Made by a program: the position numbers and the translations under genes. 64,000 bases of DNA from Lachnoclostridium phytofermentans. Lineage in GTDB: Bacteria > Bacillota > Clostridia > Lachnospirales > Lachnospiraceae. The stretch's first letter is position 1. Each line of letters opens with the position of its first letter. The notes beneath the pieces are model-generated. The model did not search any database and was not told the DNA's origin. It saw only the letters and a list, made by a program, of their open reading frames with translations. Positions 1-9,409 of the stretch are shown piece by piece. The stretch spans positions 908,501 through 972,500 of the forward strand of contig NZ_JPOF01000003.1 of the NCBI RefSeq assembly GCF_000733755.1. The letters are read 5' to 3'.

Positions 1-139
1 ATTTATAGCCAGAGTTTAGCATACTTAGATGCGTCCTGCAACGAATCTAGGAATTTTTAATTCGGTGCTTTTCTATTTCTAATCAATCTCTCATTTCTTT
101 ACTCAAAAGTTCCTATTATAATCTGCATTATACATAACG

Positions 140-172
140 AAAAAAGCTGCTCAAAACAGATTCAAAGCAGCT
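140..172 (-). terminator. Rho-independent terminator of the receiver gene
   Basis: Read on the minus strand, a perfect 7-bp stem (AGCTGCT/AGCAGCT) with a 14-nt loop is followed by a run of six T. It lies 47 bp after the stop codon of the receiver gene. Confidence 0.8.
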
Positions 173-218
173 CATTGCCACAATTTCTCCTCTGTTTAGA
201 ACAGCCATATGCTTTACA

Positions 219-611
219 CTAAATTAATTCCAATTTCTTTAATACATTCTCAAATTTCGTTTGATCGATTGGTTTCCCTGCATATGCAACACAACCAAGC
301 TCGAAGGCTTTCGTAACATTTCTTCCTTCACTTAAAGCAGTTGTCATAATAATCTTTGCCTGTTTTTCTTCAGGAATGCCTTTTTCTTTTTCTAAATCAC
401 GGATTCCCTTTAATGCTTGATAACCATCCAATGCCGGCATCATAATATCAAGACAAACTAAATCATATGGTTCATTTGATTCAAGTGCCATCGTAAAGGC
501 ATCTACTGCTTCCATCCCATCTACCGTAATATCACATTCTCCGTATTGCGATAAAAATCGAAGCATAAACTTTCTACTTGCAAAATCATCTTCCGCTATT
601 AGTATCTTCAC
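219..611 (-). CDS. Stand-alone response regulator receiver protein (CheY-like)
   Basis: A 130-residue protein made only of a REC domain. The acidic pair D8/D9, the phosphoacceptor D55 (in CLDIMMP), the switch residue T90 or T91 and the conserved K113 (AGKP) are all present, so it should be phosphorylatable. There is no output domain, so it probably acts by protein contact, in the manner of CheY or Spo0F. No histidine kinase is adjacent. It is monocistronic, with a clear terminator downstream. A chemotaxis role cannot be claimed from context, because the only chemotaxis gene in the window is some 63 kb away. Confidence 0.9.
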   Translation of the reverse strand: MKILIAEDDFASRKFMLRFLSQYGECDITVDGMEAVDAFTMALESNEPYDLVCLDIMMPALDGYQALKGIRDLEKEKGIPEEKQAKIIMTTALSEGRNVTKAFELGCVAYAGKPIDQTKFENVLKKLELI

Positions 612-763
612 TGAATCCTCTCCTCAAAATTATTACCTATCCCAAGGTTTACAATAATACCCGTTGTAGGGAAAACGTAAAATTACATGAAAACAGTTCT
701 TCTTAGGCATATTCCTTCGTTATTACGACTTATATGGATAAGATATCTACACTTTCCCTTGTA

Positions 764-780
764 GTATAATGTCATTATAC
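764..780. promoter_or_regulatory. Perfect 8-1-8 palindrome carrying TATAAT on both strands
   Basis: GTATAATG-T-CATTATAC is a perfect inverted repeat between hisC and the receiver gene. Each arm contains a TATAAT, and the minus-strand copy could be a -10 for the receiver gene. A matching -35 box is weak (TAGATT at 17 bp), so this is only a candidate promoter/operator. Confidence 0.35.
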
Positions 781-836
781 ACCGTTTTTTGTTAATAATC
801 TAGTCACTTTCCAAAATTTCTTAAAATATGAGAAAA

Positions 837-1907
837 TTAGTTTAAGATTCCTTTTTCTTTCATATACTCCATTACTGCCCTAAGAAATATATTCATTTCC
901 TCATCCGTTCCAATACTTACTCTAAGATAATTAGATATCCTTGGTTTATTAAAGTGTCTGACGTAAATATGTTCTTCTCTTAAAGCTTCAAATAATTCTT
1001 TAGCCGAAAGCTTCTCATGGGTAATAAATAAAAAATTCGTTTTGGAATCTGGCATCTGAAATCCTAAACCACGTAGTTCTCTCTTTACGTGCTCTCTAGT
1101 TGCTATAACTTTATCCAGTGTCTCATAAAAATAATCCTTATCCCTTACAGCTTGTGCTCCACATACAATGGAAGGATAGTTCATCGTATAAGAATTATAG
1201 GATTCTTTTACATTCTTTAAAGCTGTTATCAGTTCTGGATTTGCCATAGCATATCCAATTCGCATACCTGCCATCGATCTTGATTTGGAGAAGGTTTGTA
1301 CCACTACTAAATTGTCATATTTTTTTAACAGCGGCAATGCACTTTGCCCACCAAAATCTACATATGCCTCATCTATGATTACAATCGCGTCTTGATTTTT
1401 CGCAATGATATCCTCAATCACACTAAGGTCCTCAGAGATAGAGGTTGGAGCATTTGGATTTGCTATTACAATACCTCCATTTACCTTATAATAGTCTTCT
1501 TTTTTTATGTGAAAGTTCTCATCTAAAGCTGGCCTTTCATATGGTATTCGGTATAAATTTGCCCATACATCATAAAAAGAGTACGTAATATCCGGAAATA
1601 GAATCGGTTTTTCGGAGTTAAAAAAAGTCAAGAAAGACATTGCAAGAACATCGTCAGACCCCACTCCTACAAATATTTGATCTGTAGTTAGGTCATAAAA
1701 TCTTGCTAGTTCTTCTACAAGTTCTGTTGCTTGTGTATCTGGATATAATCGTAACATTTCGGATTGATTATTTAACAAGCCTTCCATATTCTTTGTTGGT
1801 GGATATGGATTTTCGTTGGTATTTAACTTGATTTTATTTAAATCTTTAGGCTGCTCACCTGCCACATAAGGCGTCACCTGTCTTAAATTCTTTTCCCATT
1901 CTCTCAT
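837..1907 (-). CDS. hisC: Histidinol-phosphate aminotransferase
   Basis: PLP-dependent fold-type I aminotransferase that converts imidazole-acetol phosphate and glutamate to histidinol phosphate. Visible hallmarks are the N-terminal KLNTNENPY substrate motif, PNAPT, DEAYVDF and the PLP lysine in FSKSRSMAG. The open frame extends upstream to 2012. The start at 1907 gives 356 residues, the usual HisC length, and has AGGGA about 4 bp upstream; ATGs at 1919 and 1976 are alternatives. It follows another aminotransferase gene almost directly. No other his genes are present, so a broader aromatic or other transaminase role remains possible. Confidence 0.85.
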   Translation of the reverse strand: MREWEKNLRQVTPYVAGEQPKDLNKIKLNTNENPYPPTKNMEGLLNNQSEMLRLYPDTQATELVEELARFYDLTTDQIFVGVGSDDVLAMSFLTFFNSEKPILFPDITYSFYDVWANLYRIPYERPALDENFHIKKEDYYKVNGGIVIANPNAPTSISEDLSVIEDIIAKNQDAIVIIDEAYVDFGGQSALPLLKKYDNLVVVQTFSKSRSMAGMRIGYAMANPELITALKNVKESYNSYTMNYPSIVCGAQAVRDKDYFYETLDKVIATREHVKRELRGLGFQMPDSKTNFLFITHEKLSAKELFEALREEHIYVRHFNKPRISNYLRVSIGTDEEMNIFLRAVMEYMKEKGILN

Positions 1908-1965
1908 GATTTCCCTCATTTCTGCGCTGTTTTTACCCGATTTACATCGATAAAAAGCTCTGGTA

Positions 1966-3153
1966 TTATTTTTCATATTCTTTCGCCAGTTGCTCAAAGT
2001 GAGGTAAGGCACGCTTGATCATATCATAATCTACGCAATACGCTAAACGGAAATACCCAGGGCATCCAAAGGAGAAGCCAGGTACAACTAAAATATTATG
2101 CGCTTTTGCTTTTTCAACAAATGCTTTATCATCCTCTTCTAATGCCTTTACAAATAAATAAAATGCTCCTTCTGGCTTTATGCATTCATACCCATAGGAT
2201 AATAAACTTTGATATATAAGTTCCCTGTTTCTATTGTATATCTCAACGTCTACTTCAGCATCCAGACAACGAGACACAGCACGCTGAATAAGGGATGGTG
2301 CATTAACAAATCCAAGAATACGGGTAGCTACGTTTGCTGCTGCCTTAATATCTTCTGCCTCATCAAGTTCATCTGGAAGGACAAGATATCCAATTCTCTC
2401 ACCCGGAAGAGATAGAGATTTACTAAACGAATACCCAACGATTGTATTCTTATAATATTTCGTTAGATAAGGAACCTTCACCCCATCATAAGCAAGTTCA
2501 CGATAAGGTTCATCTGAAATCAAGTAAATTGAGGACTTATATTCCTCCTGCTTTTGTTCTAAAATACTTGTTAATTTTTTAATTGTTTCTTCGGAATATA
2601 CAACGCCTGTTGGATTGTTCGGCGTATTTACAATTACCGCTTTTGTCTTCGCAGTTATTTTATACTTAAATTCCTCTAGGTTAGGCTGAAAATCTTTAGT
2701 ATTTGGTGAAATAATTACAAGGTTAGCATCAAAATTACTTACGTAATTACGATACTCTCCAAAAAACGGAGCGAATACAATTACTTCATCGGAAGGGTTT
2801 AGAAGTGTCTTAAATATTACATTGAGCCCTCCTGCCGCTCCAACTGTCATCACAATATTATGATGGTGGAACTTGGTACCAAATTTTTGGTTGAGAGAAT
2901 TTGCAACCTTTTCGCGAACATCTTCATATCCAGAGTTATTTGGATATCCATGAACAAGATTCTGGTTCTCTTCATTCAGAACTTCTATGATTGCTTCTTT
3001 TACTCTATTTGGTGGCTCTACGCTAGGATTTCCTAGACTAAAATCGTATACGTTTTCCGCTCCATACTTCGCAGCCATCTTCTTTCCTTCTTCAAACATT
3101 GCACGAATTACTGAACTGTTTTTTACCAAATCTACCATCTTGCTTGAAATCAT
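1966..3153 (-). CDS. Class I/II pyridoxal-phosphate aminotransferase
   Basis: A 395-residue fold-type I aminotransferase. It has the N-terminal SLGNPS motif, the NNPTG motif, SDEPY and the PLP lysine in SFSKSLSLPGERIGY, followed by a C-terminal FRLAYC substrate-carboxylate arginine region. The aspartate/alanine/aromatic aminotransferase group fits best; the exact substrate cannot be read from sequence. Its stop lies in front of or within the start region of hisC, which suggests co-transcription. The start codon is preceded by GGAGGG, visible in the minus sense just before ATGATT. Confidence 0.85.
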   Translation of the reverse strand: MISSKMVDLVKNSSVIRAMFEEGKKMAAKYGAENVYDFSLGNPSVEPPNRVKEAIIEVLNEENQNLVHGYPNNSGYEDVREKVANSLNQKFGTKFHHHNIVMTVGAAGGLNVIFKTLLNPSDEVIVFAPFFGEYRNYVSNFDANLVIISPNTKDFQPNLEEFKYKITAKTKAVIVNTPNNPTGVVYSEETIKKLTSILEQKQEEYKSSIYLISDEPYRELAYDGVKVPYLTKYYKNTIVGYSFSKSLSLPGERIGYLVLPDELDEAEDIKAAANVATRILGFVNAPSLIQRAVSRCLDAEVDVEIYNRNRELIYQSLLSYGYECIKPEGAFYLFVKALEEDDKAFVEKAKAHNILVVPGFSFGCPGYFRLAYCVDYDMIKRALPHFEQLAKEYEK

Positions 3154-3274
3154 CTCTTACCCTCCATTACTTAAAATTAAGAAGTGTGAAATACCATAGC
3201 TTTCACACAATCGCCTATCACTATATACTGGAAAGGTTGAAAGAAATAATATTTCCTTCAACCCTGCCTTAGTT

Positions 3275-3901
3275 TTATTGCATTAATCGAATGTTCCTAT
3301 AGTCAATGACCATATCAACACACTTTTCAAATCCTAATTTACTACTATTTAAGCACAAATCATAATTCTCAGCGCTCTTCCAATCTCTTCCTGTGTAATA
3401 TTTATAATACTCTGCACGGTGCTTGTCAATCGAAGTTATTTTTCTTGAGGCTTCTTCCTTCGAAAGACCATCTAGTCCCATCACTGTTTTCACACAGTCC
3501 TCAAATGGGGCATGCACAAATACCCTAATGACATGATCCACATCCTTTAGTACATAATCTGCACAACGCCCAACCATGACACAGGAAGTTTCATTTGCTA
3601 ATTCTCTAATTACCTTTGCTTGATAATTAAATAAATTATCATTGGATACAAAATCATCCGAATCCGGAGGAATTAACTCTCCCCTGTATTCCTTCTTCGC
3701 TATTCGGAATAAAAGGCTTTTCTTTACCGTCTCGTCAGCTTTCACAAACAATTCTTCATTGATACCGCTCTTGTCCGATGCTAGTCTCATAAGTTCCCTA
3801 TCATAATAATGAACATTAAGGCGTTCCGCTAACATCTTACCGATAGTTCTACCACCGCTTCCGTAACCGCGTGCAATTGTGATTACAAATTTATCACTCA
3901 T
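3275..3901 (-). CDS. Cytidylate kinase-like family protein
   Basis: A 208-residue P-loop protein of the cytidylate-kinase-like family, as annotated in many clostridia. The N-terminal ITIARGYGSGGRTIG is a P-loop variant, followed by YDRELM and a DEXX-like region. The start at 3901 is chosen because GGAGG lies 7 bp upstream; the longer open frame to 3919 would include that ribosome site in the coding sequence. Members are thought to phosphorylate nucleosides or small molecules, but the substrate is generally not established. It is preceded by the intergenic repeat at 3951-4062 and follows livF, which belongs to an unrelated transport operon. Confidence 0.75.
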   Translation of the reverse strand: MSDKFVITIARGYGSGGRTIGKMLAERLNVHYYDRELMRLASDKSGINEELFVKADETVKKSLLFRIAKKEYRGELIPPDSDDFVSNDNLFNYQAKVIRELANETSCVMVGRCADYVLKDVDHVIRVFVHAPFEDCVKTVMGLDGLSKEEASRKITSIDKHRAEYYKYYTGRDWKSAENYDLCLNSSKLGFEKCVDMVIDYRNIRLMQ

Positions 3902-3950
3902 GACATATCCTCCTTCCACTCATAAAACATGCCTCTTAGTAGGCTGGAAG

Positions 3951-4062
3951 TTTGTGCCGAGGATTACACAGGCACAAACTTTATGTGTAAATAGGAGCGC
4001 TTTTGCTCCGTAGAAATTCTTAGGCAGCGTTTTTAGATGCCTTAGAATTTCTTTTCACACTT
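3951..4062 (-). repeat. Intergenic palindromic repeat, copy A (stem-loop element)
   Basis: The element fills the gap between livF and the cytidylate-kinase-like gene. On the minus strand it begins AAGTGTGAAAAGAAA at the livF stop codon. It then forms two further hairpins and ends with AGTTTGTGCC, a 12-nt loop and GGCACAAACT. The two ends match the copies at 46610-46703 and 46733-46826; the middle has an extra GGAGC/GCTCC hairpin. The loop ends in AATCCTC, complementary to the GAGGAT of the ribosome site of the next gene. Confidence 0.75.
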
Positions 4063-4771
4063 ATTCCCCTAGGTATGCCTTTTTTATAGAATCATTATTC
4101 ATCATCTCATTGGCGTCACCAGATAAAACAATCTTACCAGTTTCCAGTACATAAGCCCTATCTGCAATAGATAGTGCTTTCTTCGCATTCTGCTCTACTA
4201 ATAACACCGTAGTTCCATTCTTACTTATCTCCTGTATAATATTAAATATTTCTGAGACGAACAAAGGAGATAATCCCATGGACGGTTCATCTAATAACAT
4301 AATCTTTGGTTTTGACATCAGTGCACGCCCCATAGCAAGCATCTGCTGTTCGCCTCCGGATAAGGTTCCGGCAATTTGTTTTTTACGTTCCGAAAGTCTT
4401 GGAAAACGTTTATAAACTTCTGTCAATGTTTTCGTAATCTCTGCATTATCTTTTCTACTATAAGCACCCATCATCAGATTTTCAAATACGGTAAGCTCAG
4501 AAAATATTCTACGTCCTTCCGGTACATGCGCCATACCAAGCGAAACAATCTTATGCGCTGGTGTTTTTAATAAATTATGTCCTTCAAAATCTATACTGCC
4601 ATGTTTAGGAGCCACTAAGCCGGTAATGGTATGTAGGATTGTGGTCTTACCAGCTCCGTTGGCACCAATCAAAGCGATAACTTCTCCTTCATTTACCGTG
4701 AAGGAGATACCCTTGATTGCTTGAATTACTCCATAATATACATCTAAATCTTTTATTGTTAACATCGCCAT
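4061..4771 (-). CDS. livF: Branched-chain amino acid ABC transporter ATP-binding protein LivF
   Basis: A 236-residue ABC ATPase with Walker A GANGAGKTT, signature LSGGEQQ, Walker B IMLLDEPS and the switch histidine region LLVEQNA typical of LivF. It pairs with LivG to energise uptake of leucine, isoleucine and valine or related amino acids through LivH/LivM. It is the last gene of the livJHMGF order and its stop codon overlaps the end of repeat copy A. Substrate preference within the hydrophobic amino acid transporter family cannot be determined here. Confidence 0.93.
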   Translation of the reverse strand: MAMLTIKDLDVYYGVIQAIKGISFTVNEGEVIALIGANGAGKTTILHTITGLVAPKHGSIDFEGHNLLKTPAHKIVSLGMAHVPEGRRIFSELTVFENLMMGAYSRKDNAEITKTLTEVYKRFPRLSERKKQIAGTLSGGEQQMLAMGRALMSKPKIMLLDEPSMGLSPLFVSEIFNIIQEISKNGTTVLLVEQNAKKALSIADRAYVLETGKIVLSGDANEMMNNDSIKKAYLGE

Positions 4772-4792
4772 ATTAGCACCTATTCCTTTCTA

Positions 4793-5551
4793 TCATTCGC
4801 CAAGATATGCGGTTATAACCTCAGGGTTATTTAAAACTTCAGACGGTGTTCCCTTTGCCAACTCCATACCAAAGTTTAGTACCAGTATCTCCTCACAGAT
4901 CCCTGTAACAAGCTTCATATCATGTTCAATTAAAAGAATAGTTATTTTATAGCGGTCTCTAACTAATCGAATCGTCTGCATCAGCTCTTCTGTTTCATTT
5001 GGATTCATCCCTGCTGCTGGCTCATCAAGCAACAGTAGCTTTGGGTTCGTAGCAAGAGCTCTTGCAATTTCTAATTTACGCTGTTTACCGTATGGTAGGT
5101 TTGCGGCTAAGACAGACGCTTGCCCCTCAAGGTCGAAAACCTTAAGGATATCTAGTGCCATCTTATCCATTTCTTTTTCTTTCTTCCAATAGGAAGGTAG
5201 TTTAAATAAAGTTGCAAATAAGGAATAATGTACCTGATTGTGTAAAGCTACTTTTACGTTATCCAGTACTGTCATCTTCTTAAATAATCGAATATTCTGA
5301 AATGTTCTGGCGATTCCGGCTCTATTAATCTGAGCTGGCTTCTTTCCGTTTAACAATTTATCTTGCAACATAATACTGCCATCGGTTGGCTGATATACTC
5401 CTGTTAATAAATTAAAAAGTGTTGTTTTACCGGCACCGTTAGGACCGATTAATCCGTATAATTGTCCTTCTTTAATAGAAAAGTTCACTTGATCTACCGC
5501 TCTTAAACCACCAAAGGAGATTCCTAAATTCTTTACTTCCAATAATGCCAT
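4793..5551 (-). CDS. livG: Branched-chain amino acid ABC transporter ATP-binding protein LivG
   Basis: A 252-residue ABC ATPase. Walker A is GPNGAGKTT. The signature is the LivG-type LPYGKQRK in place of LSGGQ, followed by Walker B LLLLDEPAAGMNP and the EHDMK switch. It is the second nucleotide-binding subunit of the Liv importer. It lies one base after livM and 21 bp before livF, so translation is probably coupled within the operon. Confidence 0.93.
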   Translation of the reverse strand: MALLEVKNLGISFGGLRAVDQVNFSIKEGQLYGLIGPNGAGKTTLFNLLTGVYQPTDGSIMLQDKLLNGKKPAQINRAGIARTFQNIRLFKKMTVLDNVKVALHNQVHYSLFATLFKLPSYWKKEKEMDKMALDILKVFDLEGQASVLAANLPYGKQRKLEIARALATNPKLLLLDEPAAGMNPNETEELMQTIRLVRDRYKITILLIEHDMKLVTGICEEILVLNFGMELAKGTPSEVLNNPEVITAYLGE

Positions 5552-5552
5552 C

Positions 5553-6563
5553 TTAGTGTTCTCCTTTCTTTTCCTGTAATTTTTTCGGTTTTACTTTCCC
5601 CTGCGGTACTATTTTTCGAAAGAAACCTTTTATCTTTTCTTTCATCTCTCCTGAATTAAGTAACATAATAATGATCAAAGCTAGTGCATACGTTAGCATA
5701 CGGTAATCACCAAACTCACGGAATTTTTCCGGAAGGTAAGTTAAAAGAATCGTTGCAACGATTGTACCTGGAATATTTCCCATCCCACCAAGTACAACAA
5801 AGATTAGAATATCAATTGATTTGTTATAATCAAAATTACCAGGGCGTAAAACACTGTAGGTATGTGCATATAAAGCTCCAGCAATTCCAGCAAAAAAAGC
5901 TGCAACTGTAAACGCAAGAATCTTAAACTTAGTTACCGGAATACCCATTGCTTCTGCTGCTACATAATTTTCACGGACCGATAGAATTGCCCTACCATGT
6001 CTTGATTTCTTTAAGTTAACTGCTACAAGTATTGTTAATATCCCAAAGATATAAATCCAGGTATAGTTCGCATATTCTGGAATACTTGATAATCCCATCG
6101 CTCCACCGGTAATGGACATGGTGTTGATAACAGACCTTATAATTTCAGTAAATGCCAAGGTAACGATAGCAAGATAGTCGCCACGTAAGCGAAGTACCGG
6201 AATTCCAGTAAGTACACCGAATAACGCAGCCATAACACCCCCAATGATAAGTGCAAACACAAAAGATAAGAACCCTGGTAATCCTGCTGCCTGTGTAGTA
6301 AAAATAGCACTCGCGTAAGCACCAATCGCCATAAACCCAGCATGACCAAGAGATAATTCACCTAAAAATCCTACTGTAATACTTAAGGATACCGCTAAAA
6401 TAATATTAATTCCAATACGAGGGATTAAAGACGTCATCTGACGGCTTAAGATGCCTCCCTCCATCATATAATAAACAGCTACATAACCTAAGATAATAGC
6501 AGCTAAAGCTATCACTGATTTTATAAGAACGTTTCTGTTTCCCTTCTTCTCCATACCGTTCAC
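5553..6563 (-). CDS. livM: Branched-chain amino acid ABC transporter permease LivM
   Basis: A 336-residue integral membrane protein of the LivM family, with about eight to ten hydrophobic segments and the family motif GHAGFMAIGAYASA near residues 75-90. Its lysine-rich tail is cytosolic. The frame opens with GTG at 6563, directly after the livH stop; an ATG at 6554 with GGTG upstream is an equally possible start. It forms the translocation pore with LivH. Confidence 0.9.
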   Translation of the reverse strand: MNGMEKKGNRNVLIKSVIALAAIILGYVAVYYMMEGGILSRQMTSLIPRIGINIILAVSLSITVGFLGELSLGHAGFMAIGAYASAIFTTQAAGLPGFLSFVFALIIGGVMAALFGVLTGIPVLRLRGDYLAIVTLAFTEIIRSVINTMSITGGAMGLSSIPEYANYTWIYIFGILTILVAVNLKKSRHGRAILSVRENYVAAEAMGIPVTKFKILAFTVAAFFAGIAGALYAHTYSVLRPGNFDYNKSIDILIFVVLGGMGNIPGTIVATILLTYLPEKFREFGDYRMLTYALALIIIMLLNSGEMKEKIKGFFRKIVPQGKVKPKKLQEKKGEH

Positions 6564-7439
6564 CTACACCTTCTCTATTCTATTCTTGCCAAGTAACCCG
6601 GATGGTTTTACCAGTAAGACAAGTACAAGAATTCCAAAAACGATGGCATCTGCAAGTTCTGTTGAGATATAAGCTTTACTTAAACTTTCAATTACACCTA
6701 GCAAAAGTCCGCCAAGCATTGCTCCCGGTATACTGCCAATACCGCCAAATACTGCCGCTACGAAAGCCTTAATTCCAGGTAAGGTACCAAGTGTTGGTCT
6801 TAAGGATGTGTACTGACTGATAAAAAGAATACCCGCAATCGCTGCAAGCATGGAGCCAATCGCAAATGTAATCGATATCGTTCGATTCACGTTAATTCCC
6901 ATTAGCTGTGCAGCTTGTTTATCCTCCGATACTGCTCTCATTGCACTTCCGATTTTAGTTCGATTAATAAATAATGTTAATAAAATCATACAGACTGTAG
7001 TTACTAAGAACGTAACTATCGTAATTCCTGAAATGGTTATCTTCCCTATTTGTAAAGCTGGCACCTCAATAAAAGAAGAAAAAGGAATCGGGGTAGCTTT
7101 AAATATTAAAAGAGCTAAACTTTGTAATAAATAACTCACGCCAATAGCAGTAATTAAGACTGCTAAGGATGGTGCTTTACGCAGTGGCTTATATGCCACT
7201 TTCTCAATTGTAATTCCAAGAATGGTACATACTAACATCGTTAATATCACTGCCACTACTGGAGGTAGGTTTACTTTCGCTATAAATATGTATAAAGAAT
7301 AAGCTCCTACCATGATAATATCACCGTGGGCAAAATTTATCATCTTTGCAATACCATATACCATGGTATAACCAATTGCTATTAAAGCAAATATACTACC
7401 GGATCTTAATCCATTAATTAACTGTTCAATAAACTCCAT
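6564..7439 (-). CDS. livH: Branched-chain amino acid ABC transporter permease LivH
   Basis: A 291-residue hydrophobic permease with the LivH motifs GLRSGSIFALIAIGYTMVYG at the N terminus and NFAHGD, plus GGIGSIPGAMLGG in the C-terminal half. It is the second membrane subunit of the Liv importer. It follows livJ after a 226-bp gap holding a strong hairpin that probably lowers read-through. Its stop is immediately followed by the livM GTG. Confidence 0.92.
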   Translation of the reverse strand: MEFIEQLINGLRSGSIFALIAIGYTMVYGIAKMINFAHGDIIMVGAYSLYIFIAKVNLPPVVAVILTMLVCTILGITIEKVAYKPLRKAPSLAVLITAIGVSYLLQSLALLIFKATPIPFSSFIEVPALQIGKITISGITIVTFLVTTVCMILLTLFINRTKIGSAMRAVSEDKQAAQLMGINVNRTISITFAIGSMLAAIAGILFISQYTSLRPTLGTLPGIKAFVAAVFGGIGSIPGAMLGGLLLGVIESLSKAYISTELADAIVFGILVLVLLVKPSGLLGKNRIEKV

Positions 7440-7585
7440 ACCATCACCTCATTTAAGTTTTAATTTCGGTAACTTCCTCTCCGAAATGCTTCGCTTGCCT
7501 CAGAAAATTAGGCATATTACATTCTACTTCAATACTACTTTAACCACTTTTTCTGTGTCAAGCGAAGAATTTCGCTGTAAGCAAA

Positions 7586-7626
7586 ACATTTCCGAAACAG
7601 CCTTTTCTGCGCTGATTCGGAAATGT
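7586..7626 (-). terminator. Intercistronic hairpin between livJ and livH
   Basis: A perfect 11-bp inverted repeat (ACATTTCCGAA/TTCGGAAATGT) has an inner CAGC/GCTG stem and is followed on the minus strand by TTTT. It lies 40 bp after the livJ stop, inside the operon. It probably acts as a partial terminator or 3' stabiliser, giving more binding protein than permease. A second small palindrome (AGCGAA/TTCGCT, 7561-7576) follows it. Confidence 0.65.
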
Positions 7627-7665
7627 AATTCTGCCACATCGCTATTTCAAGTCGTTTGACCGCTA

Positions 7666-8856
7666 TTACTGTCTTGCAGTATAATTGCCATCCTTTATCT
7701 CGATGTATTTTGCACCCTTATTTGGCTCACCATCTGCGGTAAAAGATACACTACCAGTAAGACCATCCACCGTAATCTGTGTCATCGCAGAAATTAAATC
7801 TTTACTTTCAACAGAAGAAGCCTTCTCTATCGCTGCTTTTATTACATATACGGTATCATAGCCATCTGCTGCAAACTGATCTGGAACCGCATCATACTTG
7901 GTCTTATAAGTTTCAACAAACTGCTTTATCGCAGGAGCTTCATCATTCGCAAAGAATGGACTTAAGAAGATTGCACCTTCAAGAACAGCTGGGTCCTTAA
8001 CTTGTGCTAGCACACCATCCCAGCCATCACTTCCAAGGAAAGGAAGATTCATTCCAAGATCGCTTGCCTGCTGTGTAATATATGCTGCATCATTGTAATA
8101 AGCAGGAACAAAGATTACTTCTGCATCGGTTGCTTTAATTTTGGTTAATTGAGTATTAAAATCAATCGCACCCTTTCCAAATGCTTCGGTAGCAACAATA
8201 GTACCACCATTTGCAGCTACCTGATCGATAAAAGCAGTCAAAATACCAGTACTATACTCATCAGAGTTATTATAAATGATAGCTATCTTTTCATAACCTA
8301 ACTCTTTTGCAAGGTTAGCCATGGTAACACCCTGTAATGGATCTGTAAAACATAAGCGGAACGCATTCTCATATTCTGTACATCCAAGTGCAGAACCAGA
8401 AGGACTAATCTGAAGGATTCCAGCTTCGAAAGTATCCTTTTTTATTGCAAGGCAAGAACCAGATGTTACTGAGCCAAGAATTGCTTGTGCTCCCCAGTCC
8501 ATTACCGTATTAAAAGCGGAAACTGCGATATCAGGACTCGCTTGATCATCAGCGAATTTCATTTCTAGTATGTATTTCTTATCACCTACAGTTACACCAC
8601 CTGCATCATTAATTTCTTTGATCGCTATCTCTGCACCATTCTTTACAGAGATACCATAGGAAGCTGCTTCTCCAGTTAATGGTCCAATCGCTCCAATTTT
8701 AAAGGTAGCTGCTCCACTTTCATTTGCTGTACCGCCATTTTCATTGCCATCACTTCCCGGCGTAGTTCCATTATCCTTGGTGCCACAACCAGCCAAGGAC
8801 ACTACCATAGCTGCTACAAGACCTAAGCTTGCTAACTTTTTTAAACTTTTTTTCAT
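7666..8856 (-). CDS. livJ: Branched-chain amino acid ABC transporter substrate-binding lipoprotein
   Basis: A 396-residue periplasmic-binding-protein type I protein. The lysine-rich start and hydrophobic stretch end in a lipobox (SLAGC), then a G/N-rich linker, so it is a lipid-anchored extracellular receptor. The mature part starts FKIGAIGPLTGEAASYG, the Leu/Ile/Val-binding signature. The start at 8856 has AGAGGAG 6 bp upstream; the open frame to 8889 is discarded. It is the first gene of livJHMGF. The ligand (branched-chain amino acid or another amide) is inferred from the family only. Confidence 0.92.
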   Translation of the reverse strand: MKKSLKKLASLGLVAAMVVSLAGCGTKDNGTTPGSDGNENGGTANESGAATFKIGAIGPLTGEAASYGISVKNGAEIAIKEINDAGGVTVGDKKYILEMKFADDQASPDIAVSAFNTVMDWGAQAILGSVTSGSCLAIKKDTFEAGILQISPSGSALGCTEYENAFRLCFTDPLQGVTMANLAKELGYEKIAIIYNNSDEYSTGILTAFIDQVAANGGTIVATEAFGKGAIDFNTQLTKIKATDAEVIFVPAYYNDAAYITQQASDLGMNLPFLGSDGWDGVLAQVKDPAVLEGAIFLSPFFANDEAPAIKQFVETYKTKYDAVPDQFAADGYDTVYVIKAAIEKASSVESKDLISAMTQITVDGLTGSVSFTADGEPNKGAKYIEIKDGNYTARQ

Positions 8857-8977
8857 AGCATTCTCCTCTTTCCTTCCATATAGTAACAACTCGACATCTC
8901 AAAAGAGACGGCAAATTGTTTCTTCCAAGAGCTAATTTCTCTTGCAAAGATTGTATTTTAAGTTCTCCCCTGTACCA

Positions 8978-9009
8978 CTTTAACGCTTATAAACGTCACT
9001 ATGTTAAAG
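8978..9009. promoter_or_regulatory. Inverted repeat upstream of the liv operon
   Basis: CTTTAAC and GTTAAAG arms, separated by 18 bp, lie about 120 bp upstream of livJ. It may be a regulator site or a leader hairpin. No convincing sigma-A promoter was found beside it, so the role is open. Confidence 0.3.
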
Positions 9010-9020
9010 CGTTGTGATTT

Positions 9021-9069
9021 AAAAAGAAGACGTCAAAAAAGAGAAAATCCCTCTCTGGACGCCTTTTTA
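9021..9069 (-). terminator. Terminator of the zinc-ribbon gene
   Basis: On the minus strand AGGCGTC pairs with GACGTCT (one G-U pair) around a second inner AGAG/CTCT stem and is followed by CTTTTT. A-rich flanks make it roughly symmetric, so it could also act from the other side. It separates the 9091-9378 gene from the liv operon. Confidence 0.65.
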
Positions 9070-9090
9070 TGTCACTATAATACTATTGGG

Positions 9091-9378
9091 CTAATTGTTT
9101 GTCAAGTCCCCACCGCATTTATCACAAAATTCTAGTCCCTCTAATGTCATTCCACCGCAGTCAGGACAAATAATTTTTTCTGGCATAATCTCCATCTCAA
9201 GAATCTCATATTCACAGTCCTTTGTCATTCCCTGAGATACAGAAGGATTGCTAACAGGCGCTGTCTTTGGAACAGTTATTGTTTTTATGTTCCTTGGCGC
9301 TGTATTTTTACATTCTAACTCAGCGATGTCTATCTTTTTCTTTGGGAATACACGTAGGAGTTTATTCATTAACGTCAT
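9091..9378 (-). CDS. Small zinc-ribbon protein, function unknown
   Basis: A 95-residue basic protein ending in a double CxxC zinc ribbon (CPDCGG...CDKCGG). The N-terminal 60 residues have no motif I recognise. Such ribbons occur in many small clostridial proteins that bind RNA, DNA or protein. It has its own promoter (9410-9438) and terminator, so it is an independent unit. Hypothetical; only zinc binding is supported. Confidence 0.7.
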   Translation of the reverse strand: MTLMNKLLRVFPKKKIDIAELECKNTAPRNIKTITVPKTAPVSNPSVSQGMTKDCEYEILEMEIMPEKIICPDCGGMTLEGLEFCDKCGGDLTNN

Positions 9379-9409
9379 ATACTCGCACCCTTTTCATTCA
9401 TCTAGCACA

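Noticed and set aside
6137-6361. Minus-strand 74-residue open frame within livM
   Set aside because: It lies wholly inside livM in another frame of the same strand and has no ribosome site or recognisable motif.
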